Shown here: piece after piece, positions 8,232 to 16,958 of the stretch
How positions within the stretch are numbered: position 1 is the stretch's first letter
Layout of the letters: every line of letters starts with the position of its first letter
NCBI GenBank assembly: GCA_045128735.1
Contig: JBGVRT010000017.1
Span: 8,374-72,373 of the forward strand
Source of the DNA: RGIG8775 sp045128735
Lineage (GTDB): Bacteria > Bacillota > Clostridia > Oscillospirales > CAG-272
Length of the DNA: 64,000 nucleotides
Direction of reading: 5' to 3'
Translations under genes and position numbers: made by a program
Notes under the pieces: generated by a model
What the model was told of the DNA's origin: nothing
Database searches by the model: none
Seen by the model: the letters and a program-made list of their open reading frames with translations, nothing else

Positions 8232-9392
8232 TTACTTAATGACTCTTACTCTGTAAATGTCCGCAACAGCCTCAAGCTTTGCAACCGCCTCGGCAGTTAC
8301 GTCACCTGTGATGTCAAGGAGTGTATAAGCGTTATCACCCTTGGACTTGTTGGTAAGGTTCTCGATGTTTGCGCCAACCTCGGAGAGAACGGCGGTAATC
8401 TGAGAAAGGATATTGGGAACGTTAGCGTGGAGCACGCAAACGCGAACACCCGTGCTCATGGGCATTTCAACGTTGGGGAAGTTTACGCTGTTCTTGATGT
8501 TACCGTATCTGAGGTAGTTATCAAGCTCAAGTGCCGCCATAACCGCACAGTTGTCCTCGGACTCCTCTGTGGAAGCGCCAAGGTGAGGAATTGCCACAAC
8601 GCCCTTAACGCCGAGGATATCCTCTGTGGGGAAGTCGGTAACGTAAGATGAAACCTTGCCGCTCTCAAGAGCCGTCTTAAGGTCAGCCGCGTTAACGAGG
8701 TCAGCACGCGAAAGGTTGATGATCTTTACGCCGTCCTTCATCATTGCGATGGACTCTGCGTTTATCATATTCTTTGTTGTGGGAGTTGCGGGAACGTGAA
8801 GTGTGATGTAATCAGCAGTCTTATAGATATCCTCATACGTAGCCGCCTGAGTTACGTGGTGGTTAAGGTGCCAAGCACCGTCAACGCTGATGTAGGGGTC
8901 GCATCCGACAACCTGCATCTTAAGGTGAGTTGCGATACCCGCAACCATACCGCCGATTGCGCCAAGACCGATAACACCGAGAGTCTTGCCTGCTATTTCA
9001 CAGCCTGCGAACTGAGACTTTCCTGCCTCAACAGCCTTTGCAACGCCCTCTGTGCCCTGAAGCGACTCAGCCCACTTAACACCGCCTACGATGTTACGCG
9101 AAGCGAGAAGAAGCGCACAAATTGCGAGTTCCTTAACGCCGTTAGCGTTCGCACCGGGAGTATTGAAAACTACGATACCCTCCTTAGCGCATCTGTCTAC
9201 GGGAATATTGTTTACGCCTGCACCTGCACGGGCAATAGCCTTAAGCTCCTTGCCAAACTCCATATCGTGCATAGCCGCCGAGCGCACCATTATTGCGTCG
9301 GGATTCTGTACGTCTGCGCCTACGGTATAAAGGCTCTTATCAAGCTTATCCGTGCCCACAGCCGCGATTTTATTGAGAAGTTGAATATTCAT
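8232..9392 (-). CDS. serA: D-3-phosphoglycerate dehydrogenase
   Basis: It oxidises 3-phosphoglycerate with NAD, the first step of serine synthesis. The 386-residue short form has the Rossmann motif GVIGLGAIGG, INLSRADLV, the catalytic His in PHLGASTEESEDN, and a C-terminal ACT-type domain (about residues 315-386) likely binding serine. It lies 16 bp after serC, so the two form an operon covering the first two steps of the pathway. serB is not present here. Confidence 0.96.
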   Translation of the reverse strand: MNIQLLNKIAAVGTDKLDKSLYTVGADVQNPDAIMVRSAAMHDMEFGKELKAIARAGAGVNNIPVDRCAKEGIVVFNTPGANANGVKELAICALLLASRNIVGGVKWAESLQGTEGVAKAVEAGKSQFAGCEIAGKTLGVIGLGAIGGMVAGIATHLKMQVVGCDPYISVDGAWHLNHHVTQAATYEDIYKTADYITLHVPATPTTKNMINAESIAMMKDGVKIINLSRADLVNAADLKTALESGKVSSYVTDFPTEDILGVKGVVAIPHLGASTEESEDNCAVMAALELDNYLRYGNIKNSVNFPNVEMPMSTGVRVCVLHANVPNILSQITAVLSEVGANIENLTNKSKGDNAYTLLDITGDVTAEAVAKLEAVADIYRVRVIK

Positions 9393-9408
9393 AATATGCC
9401 TCTTTCAA

Positions 9409-10497
9409 TTATTTCTTGGGATTGTTCTTTGCGAACTCCTTCATAAATTCAACGAGCTTCTCTACGCCCGCATAAGGCATAGCGTTGTAAATCGAAGCTC
9501 TCATACCGCCAACAGAGCGGTGACCCTTAAGGTTCTTAAGTCCTGCCTTAGCCGCCTCGCTTGCAAACTTCTTGTCAAGGTCAGCGTCACCTGTTACGAA
9601 GGTAACGTTCATCATAGAACGGCTATTCTTCTTAACGGGAGCGATATAGTAGTCCTGACTGTCAAGATAATCGTAAAGGAGGTTTGCCTTCTTCTCGTTC
9701 ATCTCCTTCATCTTTTCAAGACCGCCGATAGACTCGATCCACTCGTAAACAAGACCTGCAACGTAAATAGCGTAGCAAGGAGGAGTGTTGTACATAGAGC
9801 CGTTATCAGCCATAAGCTGCCAGTTAAGCATATCGGGAGTGTAATCAAGCACGTCGCCGAGAAGATCCTCGCGAACGATAACGAGAGTTACGCCTGCGGG
9901 AGCCATATTCTTCTGCGCACCTGCGTAGATAACGCCGAACTTGGAAACGTCAACAGGCTCGGAGATAATGCAGGACGACATATCGGCAACAAGCGGGATA
10001 TCGCCTGTGTCGGGAATATAGTCAAACTTTGTACCGTAGATTGTGTTGTTGAAGCACATATGTACGTAGGAAGCATCGGGACGGATCATATCCTTTGTAA
10101 CAACGGGAACGTGATCGAAGTTATCTTCCTTTGTGGTAGCAACGCAAACAACGTCGCCGTACTTCTGAGCTTCCTTGAAAGCCTTACCCGAGAACTGACC
10201 CGAAACGATGTAGTCAGCCTTACCCGTTTTCTTGATAAGGTTCATGGGAACGCACGCAAACTGTGTGGATGCGCCGCCCTGCATAAAGAGAACCTTGTAG
10301 TTGTCGGGAATCTGCATAAGCTTTCTGAGGTCAGCCTCTGCCTTTTCTATAATTGCTTCATAATCCGGAGATCGGTGGGACATCTCCATTACTGACATTC
10401 CGGATTCTCCGTAGCAAACCAGTTCGGATGCTGCTTTTTCGAGTACCGGTAAAGGAAGCATGGACGGGCCTGCCGAAAAGTTAAAAACTCTGTTCAT
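9409..10497 (-). CDS. serC: Phosphoserine aminotransferase
   Basis: This PLP enzyme converts 3-phosphohydroxypyruvate and glutamate to phosphoserine. The 362-residue protein starts MNRVFNFSAGPSMLP, the family's standard N-terminus. The PLP lysine is in YAGAQKNMAPAG, and the C-terminus carries GHRSVGGMRASIYNA. The start at 10497 is set by AGGAGG 7-8 nt upstream and by homology; the frame extends 38 codons further without support. It is the first gene of serC-serA. Confidence 0.97.
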   Translation of the reverse strand: MNRVFNFSAGPSMLPLPVLEKAASELVCYGESGMSVMEMSHRSPDYEAIIEKAEADLRKLMQIPDNYKVLFMQGGASTQFACVPMNLIKKTGKADYIVSGQFSGKAFKEAQKYGDVVCVATTKEDNFDHVPVVTKDMIRPDASYVHMCFNNTIYGTKFDYIPDTGDIPLVADMSSCIISEPVDVSKFGVIYAGAQKNMAPAGVTLVIVREDLLGDVLDYTPDMLNWQLMADNGSMYNTPPCYAIYVAGLVYEWIESIGGLEKMKEMNEKKANLLYDYLDSQDYYIAPVKKNSRSMMNVTFVTGDADLDKKFASEAAKAGLKNLKGHRSVGGMRASIYNAMPYAGVEKLVEFMKEFAKNNPKK

Positions 10498-10545
10498 AAT
10501 AATGAACCTCCTGAAAAATGAATCATCGCAAAAAACGATTATCTT

Positions 10546-10574
10546 ATTATATAACAAAATAAAAAAATCGTCAA
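10546..10574 (-). promoter_or_regulatory. Sigma-A promoter of serC-serA
   Basis: TTGACG (10574-10569), 17-bp spacer, TATAAT (10551-10546) on the minus strand. Confidence 0.85.
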
Positions 10575-10668
10575 GGGATTTGACAAAAAAATAACGCTTG
10601 TCGAAAGACAATCGGCGAAAGCGCTATTTTTTTCATTATTCTGCTGGATTTTTTGTATATTTTGACAA

Positions 10669-11292
10669 TTATTCTTTGATAAGAATAAACTCCTTTGCAT
10701 AAGGAAGCGACTCAATCCAATCGCAATAGGTATGCCACTCGGCAAGCTTGTGGCTCTTGCGGGCGTAGTACATATTTATGAGGTTCTCGTAGTTCATAGT
10801 AACCGTGCGCATCTGGTTGTAGCTTGAGGGAAGAAGCTGAATCATGTTGTGCCAGCTCTGTCTGTCAGTCTTATCGGCGTTGAACTTCTCGCGCTCGGCT
10901 TCAAGATATTCGATTATTCCGTCAAGCAGCTTGAGTCCGCCCTCGTCGAGTCTGTCACAACTGAAGTCGGCGCGTTCAAAGGGCTTGGAGTGTATTTTAT
11001 GCATTGTCGAAGTGGAGTTTGCGACCGTTCCAACCTTGTAGGTATCAAATTCCTTCCACCAATAAAGAGGCGCGGTGATATCCACGCTCACGAATATCTG
11101 TCTGATAAACTTGCGGTGGTCGCCGCCCGCGCGGCAAAGACGTCCGCCAAACTCAAGGTCAGCCTCTCCGTAGACGAAATTACCCTCGTCATCGTAATAG
11201 CTGTCGCTCTTAGCCCAGCTATTCATTGGGTTTCTTGCGCCTCTGATGGCATTATCAAGGTTCATTACCGACGTTCTTTCTATTTTTATCAT
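10669..11292 (-). CDS. ThyX-like protein of unknown function
   Basis: The 207-residue protein starts at an ATG with GGAGG 7 nt upstream. It is soluble and rich in Trp and Tyr. The region KFIRQIFVSVDITAPLYWWKEFD and TYKVGTVANSTSTMHK resembles FAD-dependent thymidylate synthase homologues of the phage type, but the RHRxxS-x-N-E signature of true ThyX is not present in standard form. It stands alone between serC and a deacetylase gene. I consider it a distant ThyX-superfamily member; enzymatic activity cannot be claimed. Confidence 0.5.
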   Translation of the reverse strand: MIKIERTSVMNLDNAIRGARNPMNSWAKSDSYYDDEGNFVYGEADLEFGGRLCRAGGDHRKFIRQIFVSVDITAPLYWWKEFDTYKVGTVANSTSTMHKIHSKPFERADFSCDRLDEGGLKLLDGIIEYLEAEREKFNADKTDRQSWHNMIQLLPSSYNQMRTVTMNYENLINMYYARKSHKLAEWHTYCDWIESLPYAKEFILIKE

Positions 11293-11377
11293 ACCAAGAC
11301 CTCCGCTCTGTTTTTCTTAATTGTACCACAACTCAAAAAAATTTTCAATATGTTTTGGAAATTTTGCGGATATGTGA

Positions 11378-11406
11378 TTGACTTATTTTTACTAAAATGG
11401 TATAAT
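11378..11406 (+). promoter_or_regulatory. Sigma-A promoter of the deacetylase gene
   Basis: TTGACT (11378-11383), 17-bp spacer ending TGG, TATAAT (11401-11406). Confidence 0.85.
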
Positions 11407-11438
11407 AGGAAACACAATCCGCGAAAGGAAACATTCTT

Positions 11439-12251
11439 ATGAGAAAAATTTTCAGATACATAGCGTTTTTACTTGTTTTCGCTACGCTTTTTTCCTTTGC
11501 TTCATGCGGCAAAGATATTCCCGTAATGGGAGACACCGAGCCAACAAGCACGGACACAGAACCGACAGAAACAGAGCCTGCCGAAACTGAGCCTCCCACA
11601 CCCAAAAAGCGCGTTGCGCTGACCTTTGACGATGGTCCCGCATTCGACAATGACGATTTTCAGAGACTTACATATAAGCTTGTGGACAAGCTTGCAGAGT
11701 ATGGCGGAGCGGCAACCTTTTTTCTTGTGGGCGACAGAATAAACCGCACCACGGGTAACTCGATAACCTACGCCTCCGAGCACGGGTGCGAAATAGGTAT
11801 TCACGCCTATACCCACAACTATAATTTCTCGTCATGCGACTATTCTGTCTTTACCGACGAACTTAAGACCACTAAGGCGGCGATAGAAAAATACTCCGGC
11901 AAAGAAGTTACTCTTTTCAGACCGCCCTACGGTGCAATTACCGACTCACGCGCAACAGATTCGGGCTATCCGATAATACTTTGGAATCTTGACAGCGAGG
12001 ATTGGCGTTACAAGTCGCGCGCCGACGATGCCACAGCAAACGAAAACGTGCGGATAATTGCCGACAAGATACTTTCGCAGGTTGAGGACGGCGACGTCAT
12101 ACTTATGCACGAAATTTACCGCAACTCCTACGAAGCGGCGTGTATCGTCATTGATACCCTATCGGCAGAGGGCTACGAATTTGTGACCGTGACCGAGCTT
12201 TTCGGAAAGGATAACCTCAAGGTTGGGGAGATTTATTATAGCGCAAATTAA
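11439..12251 (+). CDS. Polysaccharide deacetylase lipoprotein (NodB domain)
   Basis: The 270-residue protein has a lipoprotein signal with the lipobox FASCG (Cys at about residue 24) and a Thr/Glu/Pro-rich spacer. A carbohydrate esterase 4 domain starts at VALTFDDGP. Motifs are TFDDGP (catalytic Asp and metal Asp), GIHAYTHN, RPPYG and the late ILMHEI. It would deacetylate an N-acetylated glycan at the cell surface, such as peptidoglycan or an exopolysaccharide. It lies convergent with the capA-like gene and shares a bidirectional terminator with it. Confidence 0.92.
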   Translation: MRKIFRYIAFLLVFATLFSFASCGKDIPVMGDTEPTSTDTEPTETEPAETEPPTPKKRVALTFDDGPAFDNDDFQRLTYKLVDKLAEYGGAATFFLVGDRINRTTGNSITYASEHGCEIGIHAYTHNYNFSSCDYSVFTDELKTTKAAIEKYSGKEVTLFRPPYGAITDSRATDSGYPIILWNLDSEDWRYKSRADDATANENVRIIADKILSQVEDGDVILMHEIYRNSYEAACIVIDTLSAEGYEFVTVTELFGKDNLKVGEIYYSAN

Positions 12252-12252
12252 C

Positions 12253-12278
12253 AAAAGGGCTGACAATTCAGCCCTTTT
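12253..12278. terminator. Bidirectional terminator between deacetylase and capA-like genes
   Basis: Perfect stem AAAAGGGCTGA/TCAGCCCTTTT with a 4-nt loop, A/T-flanked on both sides, between convergent genes. Confidence 0.9.
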
Positions 12279-12281
12279 CAT

Positions 12282-13367
12282 TTATTCAAGCTCGTTTGTA
12301 TGATTCCATGTTTTGAAAAGCTCGCGCCAAACGTCGGTGTGGGCTTCGCAATCAAGGTAGTGCGCAAACATCTGATAGTCGCTTGACGTTGACTCAACCG
12401 TGAATCCCGCATGCTTTTTATAGTTCGACTCAACGGTAGCCACGAACTCGCGCCAACCGTCTATCCAAGTGCCGTCGCGGAGAGATTCACTTCTCGCCCA
12501 GAAGTCTCCCATCATCTGAGCCTTTTCTTCGGCATTGGCAAGGCGGATTCCCTCGTCCATTGCCTTTACGGGAACAAGCTCAATATCAATTCCCTCTCGC
12601 GTAATATCAAGCTCTGTAATAAGTCCCTCACACCAAAAATCCTTATCGATATACTTAACGAAATGGAAGTTACCCTGACCGTACAAAATATGCGCGCCCT
12701 CGAACTTCTCATAAACTCCGATAATGTGGCTGTGCTGGCAAAGCACGACGTCCGCGCCGCATCTTACCATCTCGTGGCAGGCCTTGTAGAGTCTCGGAGA
12801 GGGATATCTGCAATACTCCTTGCCTCCGTGATAGATAACTATAACGTAGTCTGCGCTCGCCTTTGCCTTTCTGATGTCGTCCATAGTCTCGAACTCATCA
12901 AAGGGGCGCGCACCCTCGCGTATATCGGTGGCGTAGGTGTACTCGTGCTCGCAAACGTTGACGATAGTAACCGTTATACCGTCAATAACTATGGTGTGAT
13001 TCTTGCGCGAATCCTCATAGTTCTTGCCGATTCCCGTATATTTAAGACCCACGCGGTCAAGCTGTTCGAGGGTATCCTTGAGGCCCTCTCTGCCGAAATC
13101 GTATATGTGGTTGTTGCTGAGTGCGCAATCGGTAACGCCTGCCGCCTTGAGGGTGTCGGCTGAACGCTTGGGACCCTTAAGGTTAGGTCCTTTTTTGGGA
13201 ATTTTATTTTCACTTTCGGTAAGCGCACATTCAAGATTTACAATAACGCGGTCGCCCTTGGCAAACTCGTCAAGCACATCGTTAAAGGCGGTCTTTGTGT
13301 CCACCTCGTCAAAGCACTTGTAGGAGCCGCCTGTTATAGACATATCTCCGCAAATAACAAGCTTCAT
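12282..13367 (-). CDS. CapA-family metallophosphatase-fold protein
   Basis: The 361-residue protein belongs to the CapA/PgsA family (PGA_cap domain). Visible motifs are the early metal-site VICGDMS, VNLECAL, LSNNHIYDFG, VIYHGGKEY and QHSHIIGVYE, then the late YGQGNFHF. Family members act in poly-gamma-glutamate or other capsule synthesis, but many are uncharacterised. It lacks a signal peptide or membrane anchor, so a cytoplasmic location is inferred. No capB/capC genes are adjacent. Confidence 0.85.
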   Translation of the reverse strand: MKLVICGDMSITGGSYKCFDEVDTKTAFNDVLDEFAKGDRVIVNLECALTESENKIPKKGPNLKGPKRSADTLKAAGVTDCALSNNHIYDFGREGLKDTLEQLDRVGLKYTGIGKNYEDSRKNHTIVIDGITVTIVNVCEHEYTYATDIREGARPFDEFETMDDIRKAKASADYVIVIYHGGKEYCRYPSPRLYKACHEMVRCGADVVLCQHSHIIGVYEKFEGAHILYGQGNFHFVKYIDKDFWCEGLITELDITREGIDIELVPVKAMDEGIRLANAEEKAQMMGDFWARSESLRDGTWIDGWREFVATVESNYKKHAGFTVESTSSDYQMFAHYLDCEAHTDVWRELFKTWNHTNELE

Positions 13368-13398
13368 AATATACCTCCGTAATTATATTGACAAGGAC

Positions 13399-13427
13399 AT
13401 TTTAACACAATTACATAGTGTTGTCAA
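13399..13427 (-). promoter_or_regulatory. Sigma-A promoter of the capA-like gene
   Basis: TTGACA (13427-13422), 17-bp spacer ending TGT, TAAAAT (13404-13399) on the minus strand. Confidence 0.85.
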
Positions 13428-13437
13428 TAGAAATGCT

Positions 13438-13463
13438 CAAAAAAGCCCCGCCGAAGCGGGGCT
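13438..13463 (-). terminator. Terminator of the DHHW/MBOAT operon
   Basis: Stem AGCCCCGC/GCGGGGCT (13463-13444) followed on the minus strand by six T. It lies about 100 bp past the DHHW stop, leaving room for the extra in-frame codons at 13479-13562. Confidence 0.85.
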
Positions 13464-13478
13464 GAAAGCTAGATTAAA

Positions 13479-13562
13479 TCAATATACGTCTACGCCATCG
13501 ACAGCCGCATTGAGCTTGTGTGCCCCCATTGTTCTGCTGTCACACCAATGATGAAGCGCACC
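13479..13562 (-). other. In-frame 27-codon extension after the DHHW-gene stop
   Basis: Directly after the TGA that ends the upstream gene, the same frame continues for 27 sense codons before a second TGA at 13481-13479. It includes HHWCDSRTMGAHKLNAAV, with non-random, protein-like composition. A terminator follows. It may be the remnant of a longer C-terminus cut by a nonsense mutation, a readthrough product, or chance. Confidence 0.3.
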
Positions 13563-14774
13563 TCAATTTTTCATAAACTCGGAGCTATCGTTTACAACCA
13601 TTGAGCTTGCAAGGAAAAGCACGTCCTTTCCCTCAAATCCGCCCACAACTGCGGGGCTATTGATAAGTCCTGCCATAGTTACGCGGATATCCACCACGTA
13701 CACCGTGCTGTAGCCCTCAACCATAAGGGGTGCAAAGCTTGAGCCGAAGGAGTCGCGGAAGATAACAAGGGTTTTGCCGTTATCCTGCGAGGGATTGTCT
13801 ATTCTCATAGGACCCTTTTTCGCTCCCGAAAGGAAGAAATCGTAGGGGTCAAGACCCTCTGCCTTTGCCTTATCGTAGATATCAACGTAACCGCCGACCT
13901 CGTAGTCGTAAAGCTTACAGTTATCAAGCACGTCACTTGTGAGGTACTTGATAATCTCACTGTCAACCCCGAGACCAAGCTGTCCCGCATAGACTCCGTA
14001 GAAAGGAACATCAAGCTCGTTGGTCTTGAAATCCCACGAATACTCGTCGCCCACACCAAGCGCGTCGGCAAGCTTCTTTGCCACGTCAACTATCTGCTCC
14101 TGTCTCCAATGCGTGTCGGTCTTATAGTAGTCCTCTATGGAGAGCTCGCCGAAAATATCAACGTAATCAAAGTCGGGGCAAGCCGCTGTGAGCATTGCTA
14201 TAAGCTCCTCGTAGTCATATGCGAGGTATCCGTTTTCCTCGGCGATAAAGTAGTTTTTATCGGGGATAACCGAAAGGATGACCTTATTCGCCTTATCTTT
14301 AAGGTACTTATTATAGATATTATTCCAAATATCCGCCGCGTTCTCTACCGAGGGGTTATTTATGGAAGGCTGCATCTCGCTGATATAGCCGTCGGCAATA
14401 TACTTATCGTTATTATCCTTTTTGCCGAATATCTTAAGCTCGACGAACGCCTTTATCTCGCGCATTTTATCGCGGAGCGGGAACTGGTCGAGGCTGTAAT
14501 CCTCGAAGCTTGAGATATAATTCTTTATACTCGAATTGAGTATGCCGAAATTAAAATCTGTCTTAAGCTCAAAGCCGCTTATGGGGCTGAACTCTGTCTG
14601 ACCGCTTTGGGTGGTCACGTAGTCGCCCCAAACGAACTCGGGAAACTGCTCAAGCGGTCTGCGCTCGCTTTCGGACGTTTCTATGGGTGCGTGGAGTATG
14701 CACGCAAGGGCAACGCCGAGAATAAAAATGACAAACACCGCGGAGGTCACAATATTTTTTACGTTTGTTTTCAT
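13563..14774 (-). CDS. DHHW/AlgX-like SGNH-fold protein for polysaccharide O-acylation
   Basis: The 403-residue protein has one N-terminal membrane segment (about residues 9-28) and an extracellular SGNH-like domain. It shows KVILSVIPDKNYF, the TDTHWRQE motif (the DHHW signature) and a late FRDSFGSSFAPL block with the catalytic-type Ser. Proteins of this class pair with MBOAT acyltransferases to acetylate exported polysaccharide. It follows the MBOAT gene by 12 bp. It ends at a TGA after FMKN, with an odd in-frame extension behind it. Confidence 0.85.
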   Translation of the reverse strand: MKTNVKNIVTSAVFVIFILGVALACILHAPIETSESERRPLEQFPEFVWGDYVTTQSGQTEFSPISGFELKTDFNFGILNSSIKNYISSFEDYSLDQFPLRDKMREIKAFVELKIFGKKDNNDKYIADGYISEMQPSINNPSVENAADIWNNIYNKYLKDKANKVILSVIPDKNYFIAEENGYLAYDYEELIAMLTAACPDFDYVDIFGELSIEDYYKTDTHWRQEQIVDVAKKLADALGVGDEYSWDFKTNELDVPFYGVYAGQLGLGVDSEIIKYLTSDVLDNCKLYDYEVGGYVDIYDKAKAEGLDPYDFFLSGAKKGPMRIDNPSQDNGKTLVIFRDSFGSSFAPLMVEGYSTVYVVDIRVTMAGLINSPAVVGGFEGKDVLFLASSMVVNDSSEFMKN

Positions 14775-14786
14775 ATCAATACCTCC

Positions 14787-16199
14787 TTAGAATCTGAAGT
14801 AGAGGAAGAAGCTTGCCGAGCTATCCACGAGGTAAGCCGTAACCACGGTAAGGAGAACCACCATAACCACGGGCTCAAGGATATTGACAATCTTACCGAA
14901 TCTCTTGCTGTCGCGGAGCTTTATCGCAACGCTTTTGACAAGAGGTGTAGAGCCTATAGCGGCAACTATTATCATAGGCGCAAAGCTTCTGATATAATAC
15001 CAAGTTGTCTCGTTGACGAAGGGTATATCAAGTGCGCCGAACATACCGCCAAGGTCTTGAAGCGAGCCCGCAACGCCGTTACCGTTGAAGATTACGAAGC
15101 TGATTATCATCACGAAGAAAACGTATATATGCGAGACGAACTTAGGCATTTTTTCAAGCCATTTAGCAAGGAAAAGCTTTTCAAGAAGCAGGAAAAGAGC
15201 AAAGTACAGACCCCAAATGATGAACGTCCAGTCCGCGCCGTGCCAGAAGCCCGTAAGGAACCACACCACAAGGACGTTGAAGAACCATCTGAGCTTTTTG
15301 ACTCGGTTTCCGCCAAGCGGAATATAAACGTAGTCTCTGAACCACGTACCAAGCGACATATGCCATCTGCGCCAGAACTCGGAAACGCTCTTTGAAATAA
15401 AGGGATAGTTGAAGTTCTCAAGGAATCGGAAGCCGAATATTCTTCCAAGACCTATCGCCATATCCGAGTAACCCGAGAAATCGTAGTATATCTGCAAGCA
15501 ATACGCTATGGCGTAGAGCCAATAAAAGAGCACCGATTTTTCGCCGCTTTCGCGGAATATCTGTCCCGCACCGCAAAGGTAGCCAAGCGAGTCGGCGATA
15601 AGCACCTTTTTCGCAAGTCCCACCGCAAAGCGGAACGCGCCCGACGAAAACTGCTCAATACTGTGCTTTCTTGTGCTCAGGTCCTCCTCAACCGTGGTAT
15701 ATCTTACGATAGGTCCCGCGATAAGCTGAGGGAACAGCGCAACGTAAGTAGCAAGGTGAATAAAATTCTTCTGCACCTTTGCATCCTCTCGGTATACGTC
15801 TATAGTATAGCTGATGGTCTGGAAGGTATAGAAGCTGATACCGATAGGAAGAGCTATCTTAAGCAGTCCTATTTCGGTTCCCGCCACGCCGTTTACTATT
15901 CCGATAAAGAAATCAGTATATTTGAAGAACAGAAGCGCCGAAAGTCCTATGACAACCGAAGATATCATAAATACCTTACACCATTTCGTGCCTCTGAACT
16001 TATCTATCAAAAGTCCGTGGATATACGCCGACAGCGAGGACGTTATCATAAGAAGTACGTATATCGGTTCTCCGTAAAAATAGAAAAACAGGCTTGCCGC
16101 AAGCAGTACAAAGTTCTTGAACTTAAAGGGTACTGCAAAGTAGATTATAAGTACAGCGGCAAAGAAATAATACAAAAAGCTGACACTTGAGAAAAGCAT
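14787..16199 (-). CDS. MBOAT-family O-acyltransferase (AlgI/DltB-like)
   Basis: This 470-residue polytopic membrane protein moves acyl groups, usually acetyl, across the membrane to surface polysaccharide. The family motif is complete: IAGPIVRY, FRFLENFNYPF, SVSEFWRRWHMSLGTWFRDYVYIPLGGNR, and the catalytic His in LTGFWHGADWTF. The start at 16199 is set by GGAGG 5-6 nt upstream; the frame extends to 16265 through a terminator hairpin. It forms an operon with the DHHW gene. Confidence 0.95.
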   Translation of the reverse strand: MLFSSVSFLYYFFAAVLIIYFAVPFKFKNFVLLAASLFFYFYGEPIYVLLMITSSLSAYIHGLLIDKFRGTKWCKVFMISSVVIGLSALLFFKYTDFFIGIVNGVAGTEIGLLKIALPIGISFYTFQTISYTIDVYREDAKVQKNFIHLATYVALFPQLIAGPIVRYTTVEEDLSTRKHSIEQFSSGAFRFAVGLAKKVLIADSLGYLCGAGQIFRESGEKSVLFYWLYAIAYCLQIYYDFSGYSDMAIGLGRIFGFRFLENFNYPFISKSVSEFWRRWHMSLGTWFRDYVYIPLGGNRVKKLRWFFNVLVVWFLTGFWHGADWTFIIWGLYFALFLLLEKLFLAKWLEKMPKFVSHIYVFFVMIISFVIFNGNGVAGSLQDLGGMFGALDIPFVNETTWYYIRSFAPMIIVAAIGSTPLVKSVAIKLRDSKRFGKIVNILEPVVMVVLLTVVTAYLVDSSASFFLYFRF

Positions 16200-16230
16200 T
16201 TTTACCTCCGTAAAGATTATTTTCAAGTAA

Positions 16231-16270
16231 AAACGACGCGGATACCGACAACTCGGAGTCCGCATCGTTT
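16231..16270 (-). terminator. Terminator after the anti-sigma-like gene
   Basis: Long stem AAACGA-GCGGA-CCGA/TCGG-TCCGC-TCGTTT with two mismatches, followed on the minus strand by TTTTTACTT. It separates the sigma/anti-sigma pair from the MBOAT gene. Confidence 0.75.
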
Positions 16271-16286
16271 GGCTAAAGGCGGTGAA

Positions 16287-16895
16287 TTACTCCGCCAAAA
16301 CAAGATTTGCTTTGTATTCCTCGGCGGTGCGCTCAAGTATAAGCGACATTTCGCCCGAACGGTTCTTTATAGTCATCACGCTATCCCCTGCCGTCTCTCC
16401 TTCGGGCATTGCCCAAAGCAGGGTCACGTTACCTTCCATTCTCGCTTTATTACCGATGTCTTCGTAGCTACCGTACGCGTTTTTCATATAAACGCTTCCG
16501 TACTCGGTCTTGATTTCTGTCTTTCCATCAAATTCAAAGGTGAATTCTGCTCCCAAGCGTCCGTCGGGCAACTTAGAATACTCGTAGTAATCATAGTCGA
16601 ATTCGGCTATGCTGAGCACTCTGCTTTCCAAAGACGCAGGAGTGATGGTCTCACCTGTCTGCGCGTAAGCAACAGATATATTTCCGTCCTCAAGCATATT
16701 AAACGGCAAAACGCTGAGGCAGCAAACCAAAAGCACGCACGCAAGAGCGCCCGAAAGCACGGGTCTCATACGCAGGTACAGCGGTTTTCTTGCACTGCGC
16801 TCGGTCTCGGCGGCGATTCTGTACGCCAGCCTGTCCTTAAAGCCGTCCGATGGCTTGATTTTTTTATATTCGTTTACAAGCTCTCTGTCAAGCAT
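16287..16895 (-). CDS. Single-pass membrane protein, probable anti-sigma factor
   Basis: The 202-residue protein has a short charged N-terminal region, one membrane segment (about residues 45-66, LSGALACVLLVCCLSVLPF) and an extracytoplasmic domain of about 130 residues rich in Asp, Glu and Tyr. It follows the ECF sigma gene by 63 bp, the usual place for a membrane anti-sigma factor. No zinc-binding HxxxCxxC motif is visible in the N-terminus, so the assignment rests mainly on context. Confidence 0.6.
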   Translation of the reverse strand: MLDRELVNEYKKIKPSDGFKDRLAYRIAAETERSARKPLYLRMRPVLSGALACVLLVCCLSVLPFNMLEDGNISVAYAQTGETITPASLESRVLSIAEFDYDYYEYSKLPDGRLGAEFTFEFDGKTEIKTEYGSVYMKNAYGSYEDIGNKARMEGNVTLLWAMPEGETAGDSVMTIKNRSGEMSLILERTAEEYKANLVLAE

Positions 16896-16958
16896 AGCAC
16901 CTTCTCCTTTCTGAAGACTCTCGGTTTTGACACGTTATACAACAAATAGCTTTCCCAC

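Noticed and set aside
13563..13565. Selenocysteine codon at the DHHW stop
   Set aside because: No SECIS-like hairpin is visible just after the TGA and the family has no known Sec position there.
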